DNA from: Entoloma clypeatum
Lineage: Eukaryota; Basidiomycota; Agaricomycetes; Agaricales; Entolomataceae
Assembly: GCA_963565915.1 (NCBI GenBank)
Contig: OY751489.1
Coordinates: forward strand, 2,666,001-2,730,000
Direction: 5' to 3'
Length of the DNA stretch: 64,000 nucleotides
In this document: piece after piece, positions 59,573 to 64,000 of the stretch
Position numbering within the stretch: the first letter of the stretch is position 1
Layout of the letters: every line of letters begins with the position of its first letter
Notes under the pieces: model-generated
Database searches by the model: none
Seen by the model: only the letters and a program-made list of their open reading frames with translations
What the model was told of the DNA's origin: nothing
Translations under genes and position numbers: made by a program

Positions 59573-61698
59573 GATGCCAAGCATACATATATATCCCAAA
59601 AGAAAAACGCAGAAACTCCCTGGAATCAAGATCTCGATTGATGATTTATCTCGGATCGAAACCAGGGGTCAAAGGATACCGCTTCATGGATCCTGAGACC
59701 AACACGATTTTCATGGGCGGGAAAGCTATCTTTGATGAAAGCAAGTACCCTAGATGCCACATCGACCCTCTGCCAGAAAACCATCCAGAAATGGAAAACC
59801 CAGAGCCGGCAGATGAGTTTGAGGACCTCATCCCCGGTAACAACGATGATGATGATCATCACCAAATACCTCATGACCCCGTTCCTACAGAACAAAATGA
59901 ACCGGAATCAGACAACAAACCACCTGCCAGTGAGCCTGATGACAAGCCACGAGTACCCACTCTGGAACCCGAGCCAGTACCAGATCGACCGATCAGGGAA
60001 CGACGAGTTCGGAAAATGCCTGGAAGCATCTATGGGGAAGATACTCCGGCCTCTGATCTTGAAAAACTAGATCGAAGACGAAGATTAGGTGGTCAGACAG
60101 CATGGATGAATGAGCTTCTGATGGAAGCAATATCAGCTCAGGTTGGCATCGTTGAAATGTCCCATAAAGACATATACCCTCTTCCAAATAAAGAAGACTG
60201 GTATGCGGCTGAACGAAAAGAGCTAGACATGCTCAAACGCCGTGGAGTGATCACGGAGCTAGTACCCCTACCTGCAGGGAGGAAAGCTCTAAGGAACAAA
60301 TGGGTTTACAACGAAAAGTCCGATGGGCGTCTGAAAGCGCGCCTTGTTGCAAAAGGCTTCTCACAGGTAGAAGGGATCGACTTCGATCAGATCTTCTCAC
60401 CAGTAGTAAGATACGAGACTGTCCGACTAATTCTGGCATTGACAGCCCTTGAAGGGTGGTTCATGACACTTTTGGACATCTCATCAGCCTTCCTCTATGG
60501 AACGCTCCTTGAGGAAATCTACATGCGACAGCCTGAGGGCTACATAGTAAAAGGGAAAGAACACCTCGTGTACCGACTATACAAAGCTCTATATGGACTT
60601 AAACAGGCCGCATTAGCCTGGTGGAGAGAACTTGATTCCTCCATGAAAAAGCTCGGCTTCGTCCGGCTTCACTCTGATGCAGGAGTGTTCATTCACAAAA
60701 GTACCAACGGGGAAATTGTAATCGCTGTCATCTATGTCGACGACTCTGCTTTTCTTGGCACAAACTGGGAATATATGCTAGAGAAAAAGAAGGCTTTCAT
60801 GACCACATGGGAGTGTAGGGACCTAGGCCACCTTGTGTCTAATGGGGAACCGAAAGAGTTTCTCTCAATCCAAATAAGGCAATATGGGAAGAAGATCTTT
60901 ATTGATCAAGTACCTTACCTTGAGAAAATACTCACACAGATGGGAATGAGCGAATCCAACGCGACCCACACCCCACTCCCGACAGGCTACAAACCCATGA
61001 AGTCCGAAGATGAACCCAATGCGGAACTTAGATCCAAGTACCAATCTGTCATTGGATCACTATTATACCTCATGATTGGAACAAGACCCGACATTTGTTT
61101 CGCCATAATCAAAATGTCTCAATTCTCTGCAAACCCCACCAAACATCATTTAGAAGTGGCTAGGGACATTTGCAGATATTTGAAGGCAACGAAAGATTAC
61201 GCAATCATGTATGATGGTGATTCCGGGAAAGGAATCTACGCATTCACAGACTCCGATTGGGCATCAGATGAAAACACCAGAAAATCCACCACTGGTTACT
61301 TTATATCGTTGGCGTCTGGAGCAGTAACATGGGTTTCATCGGCGCAAAAGACCATTGCCCTCTCCTCTACAGAAGCAGAGTATATGGCGCTATCACATTG
61401 CAGTCGCGCAGTGACATGGCTTAGAAGCATGCTTGCCGAACTTGGAATGCAGATTGGATCAATTCCGATCTATGGAGACAACAATGGCTCCGTTTTTATC
61501 GCATCCAATCCTGTGACTAAGAAGCGATCCAAGCACATCGACATGTGATTCAACTTTGTCAGAGAAAAAGTATCTGAAGGCATTATCACGGTCAAATTCA
61601 TTGAAGGAGTGAATAACCCTGCAGACCTTTTAACTAAAAATCTGGGGAAAATCCTCTTTAACAAGTTTATCCCATACTTTGGATTACTAAAAAACTAA
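59573..61698 (+). pseudogene. copia reverse transcriptase and RNase H region with one nonsense codon
   Basis: After the SINE-like block the polyprotein resumes at CQAYIYIPKEKRR and IYLGSKPGVKGYRFMD, an acidic linker, then the reverse transcriptase (LRNKWVYNEKSDGRLKARLV, DISSAFLYGTLLEEIYM, LYGLKQAALAWW, and the active site VIYVDDSAF) and RNase H (YAFTDSDWASDENTRKSTTG, ALSSTEAEYMALSH, PIYGDNNGSVFIA). TGA at 61546-61548 interrupts KHIDM from FNFVREKV at a place where relatives carry Arg, consistent with CGA to TGA. The frame beyond it continues to a proper stop TAA at 61696-61698 (ADLLTKNLGKI just before). Not functional as it stands. Confidence 0.9.
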
Positions 61699-61755
61699 GA
61701 CAAAAAAGTACCTATATGGGAAAAAAGTAAGATGTATTTAGAAGTATGTACTAAA

Positions 61756-61765
61756 TATGGGGGGG
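61756..61765 (+). other. Polypurine tract of the copia element
   Basis: TATGGGGGGG (61756-61765) ends directly at the first base of the 3' LTR, the expected place for plus-strand priming. Confidence 0.75.
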
Positions 61766-62077
61766 TGTTGAAACTTTTCCCATCATGTAGATTAGATTAG
61801 ATTAGATTACATCACGTGACCAATTACATATCTTTCTTACATACTTATTTGGTTGGTACAAACAGTAGTACGGTATATAAGACCAGGAAACTGTCAATAT
61901 CAATAAGTTGTCTCTTGACTCTTAACCAGCTCCATCGCTCTCACCAGCCTCAACCGCTCTCACCAGCCTCACCCATCCAAACCATGTAAGTGGCTAGAAC
62001 GGTTGTGTAGAGTACTTCCATACTGTAGCTGTGTTGCTCAGTACACCTGTGGCTAGTGCCCAGGTGGAACTTCAACA
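61766..62077 (+). repeat. 3' LTR of the copia element
   Basis: 312 bp, same length and ends as the 5' LTR, with six transitions between them (two near 61786, and single or paired changes near 61834, 61936 and 61968-61972). Followed by TATTT. Confidence 0.95.
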
Positions 62078-62249
62078 TATTTCATGCAAATACTTTGGGA
62101 ATGATTCATTGGTTGTTGTGGACATTACCTGCATCCAAGCAGTGGTGGCTATGGTACCTCACTGCCCTCCACACGCTAACGAAGATGAAAACCATTTCTT
62201 TTTGGTGGAAAGACCTGGGTTGGATGTAGCAGATCTGGGGGGGGGCTGA
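62078..62249 (+). pseudogene. CACTA-type transposase gene, 3' end beyond the copia insertion
   Basis: Begins with the second copy of the TATTT target duplication and reads SCKYFGNDSLVVVDITCIQA, VVAMVPHCPP, NHFFLVERPGLDVADLGGG, then TGA at 62247-62249. These are the usual last residues of the TNP2-like proteins of mushrooms, and the frame agrees with the sequence at 55985 once the retrotransposon and one duplicate are left out. So it is the severed C-terminus of the gene starting at 53079. Confidence 0.82.
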
Positions 62250-63088
62250 TGAAGCCGTCGCAGAGTCAGGAGTATAAACAAGGCTGCCTGTATGCTTATG
62301 TAATATTAAACTACGCACTGCAACGTTCACAACAGCAACCTCGCATGAGTCCGGGCTCAGCATGTCGTTCGCTTATAACCCTTACGCCATCTGGGATCCA
62401 ACATGCTTCAGTGACACGTCTCAAGCCAACAGTGTCCTTCAAGTCTACGCTTCACAATCCTGCTCCTACAGCAACTTCTGCATGATGAGCAGTTGTTGAA
62501 AGACAACCTCCCACACACCGTCACGGTCCCAGGTGATTCCACCACGTTATCGGTTCCCTTCCCTACCCACCCCGATCAACTATTCAACTCTCAATCACTA
62601 CAACTGCTTTCAGTCCTACATACGGGCTGAAATTCCCGAAGCCTGTTATGGTTGACAAACCCATGCAATGCTTAGGCAGAGAGGCTTAAGTAGCAAAGGC
62701 GGATACCAAGGTGATTGCTAGATCTGGGGAATACATGCAATGTATGTACCCTATATATACTAGAAGGTCGAGTCATCTAGATGACTCTAGAGTGGTTCCG
62801 GTCTGACTCCAGAAGCGGACCCGGAGTAGGTGTCTATGGTAACTGCTGCGGCGTGAGTCAGAGTATCTAAGTATAGTCCAATAAGTAACACGATGTCAAG
62901 GATGTGTGAGAGTAACCATCTAGCTATGGTAACGATGACCATACTGTAGTGAGTAAGCGGAGGCCGGGCCCCGAATGATGTAAAAGTGAATAGTAAGCAT
63001 GAAACCAATAGATAAGATGAAACTGGCCATTAATCAGATAAGGCCTCTATGTCTTGTATCTTGTCCGAGCGATCAATGCCATGGATAG
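62250..63088. other. Region between the CACTA remnant and the FunK1 gene
   Basis: About 840 bp with no supported gene. It includes a perfect 18-bp palindrome GAGTCATCTAGATGACTC at 62770-62787 and probably the unseen first exon and promoter of the FunK1-type gene. The 3' end of the CACTA element should also lie here but was not recognised. Confidence 0.4.
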
Positions 63089-64000
63089 CGAATCCATAAC
63101 AAAGCCTTTATTTCGACAAATGCCACACCTATCAATCCCTCAACTGAACCCCTCCGAAAAAACATCAATAACATCAGTACCATCAATAGCATCTCCAAAC
63201 CACCGCTGAAGCTCAATAAGCACCCACTTTCATGGGTCGCTGACACCGTCTTTCACGACTCCAAACTCCCCATCGCTTTCAACCCAGATCTCATACGCAA
63301 CAGCTCGTATTGGTCCCGGAACCGTGCCTCAGAATCCTTCAATGATTTTCCTGGCCAAATGACCAAAGATGAGATCACGCGTTGGTTAAACTACACCAGT
63401 CATGGTCTTGGCGTTGTCCATGGCGTTATACCGAGTGACCCAAACGGAGAGGGTCAGACCATTATCGAGGGCTGCAATGATAGGTCCTTTGACTACAGCG
63501 GGCACAACAAAGCACTCACCGGAGGGCTCAATTGCTGCAAGCTGGACATTGTACTCCTCGATCGGGATGTCCGGCACAAAATACCTCTTCGTGACCGCCT
63601 CAATTGGTCTGTTGTACACGCGATCATAGAAATTACAGTGACAAAAACCTCAGCACGTCTAATCGAGACACTCGTTTCAAAGGCCTCCAACGTGTTTGTG
63701 GCCCAGCCTTTTCGCCGGTTTATATTAGGCATTGGTCTTTTTGGGCCCATCGGTGAAATGAAGTTTTTCTTCCTATTAGTGGATCGTGCAGATATAGTAT
63801 GCATGCAGTCCTGTGATTTTGTGGGGCACAACGCCCTTACTTTTGCTCGCATTCTCTTCGGTCTTTCATATGCTTCCACCTCAATGCTCAGGATCGATAC
63901 CAAGATGTGCATCAACCGTTTCACTGGCACAGCTACTCACGTCACCGTTGCCGGCAAAGTCTTCAAAATCATCTGCCAGATTCACTGCTCCCCTTTCTTA
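63089..64000 (+). CDS. FunK1-type protein kinase, N-terminal part, cut by window edge
   Basis: One frame stays open without a stop from 63089 to the end of the window. It reads HPLSWVADTVFHDSKLPIAF, EGCNDRSFDYSGHNKALTGG, CKLDIVLLDRDVRHK, LNWSVVHAIIEITVTKTSAR, then QPFRRFILGIGLFG, FFFLLVDRADIVCMQSCDF and ARILFGLSYASTSMLRIDT. The block with KxDIVL, the W-x(n)-EI strand and the RRFILG...DRA pattern match the N-terminal region of the fungal FunK1 kinase family, which is expanded in Agaricomycetes and linked to multicellular development. The catalytic part would lie beyond 64000. No in-frame ATG precedes the conserved part, so an upstream exon is expected; the start is not determined. Confidence 0.7.

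Larger units (their letters stand above)
55986..62077 (+). mobile_element. Complete Ty1/copia LTR retrotransposon (6,092 bp)
   Basis: Two 312-bp LTRs (55986-56297 and 61766-62077) starting TGTTGAAAC and ending TTCAACA, 5-bp target duplication TATTT (55981-55985 and 62078-62082), a primer-binding site right after the 5' LTR and a polypurine tract before the 3' LTR. Domain order protease, integrase, reverse transcriptase, RNase H is that of copia. By eye the LTRs differ at six sites, all transitions (about 2%). The coding region is broken at four places and contains a SINE-like insertion. Confidence 0.96.

Noticed and set aside
62787..63008. Minus-strand open frame of 73 codons
   Set aside because: No motif and no splice context; sits in repeat-flanking DNA.

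Overview
The window is nuclear DNA of a filamentous basidiomycete, most likely an Agaricomycete. Genes are broken by many short (about 50-60 nt) GT-AG introns, intergenic spaces are short, and several families are typical of mushrooms: a DUF6533-type membrane protein, a FunK1 kinase, AIM9-like phosphotransferases and a Crinkler/REase-like protein. All gene models below were joined by eye from exon frames and splice sites, so internal exon borders are approximate.

Positions 1-47,000 are a dense euchromatic region of about twenty genes. In order: an edge-cut membrane protein (-), DUF6533 membrane protein (+), DAHP synthase (-), TIM9 (+), nitronate monooxygenase (+), MPS1 spindle-checkpoint kinase (+), a PLK4/SAK-like polo-box protein whose kinase domain has lost its catalytic motifs (+), AIM9-like phosphotransferase (+), a frameshifted Crinkler-like pseudogene (+), a small membrane coiled-coil protein (+), POP1 of RNase P/MRP (+), borealin (-), an ERG26-like 3-beta-HSD (+), CDC123 (+), a delta-12 desaturase (-), a CK1-like kinase with a repeated C-terminal module (-), pyruvate decarboxylase (+), an intron-bearing tRNA-Asp (-), PEX11 (+), a nucleotide-sugar/triose-phosphate type transporter (-), two tandem M3 metallopeptidases of which the second carries a one-base deletion, and an ATP-binding universal stress protein (-). 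MPS1, the PLK4-like protein and borealin are all mitotic proteins, but they lie among unrelated housekeeping genes and no metabolic cluster is evident.

Positions 47,000-62,300 are a repeat island. It holds two Tc1/mariner elements with unusual roughly 215-bp inverted repeats that are themselves flanked by inverted cores, a solo inverted-repeat copy, two decayed copies of an unidentified sequence, and a CACTA-type (TNP2) transposase gene. That gene is split by a complete Ty1/copia retrotransposon (312-bp LTRs, TATTT target duplication), which itself contains a 314-bp poly(A)-tailed SINE-like insertion. Every transposase or polyprotein here is disabled, mostly by stops explained by C-to-T type changes (CGA to TGA, TGG to TGA/TAG/TAA) plus a few frameshifts.

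Positions 62,300-64,000 return to host sequence and end inside a FunK1-type kinase gene.
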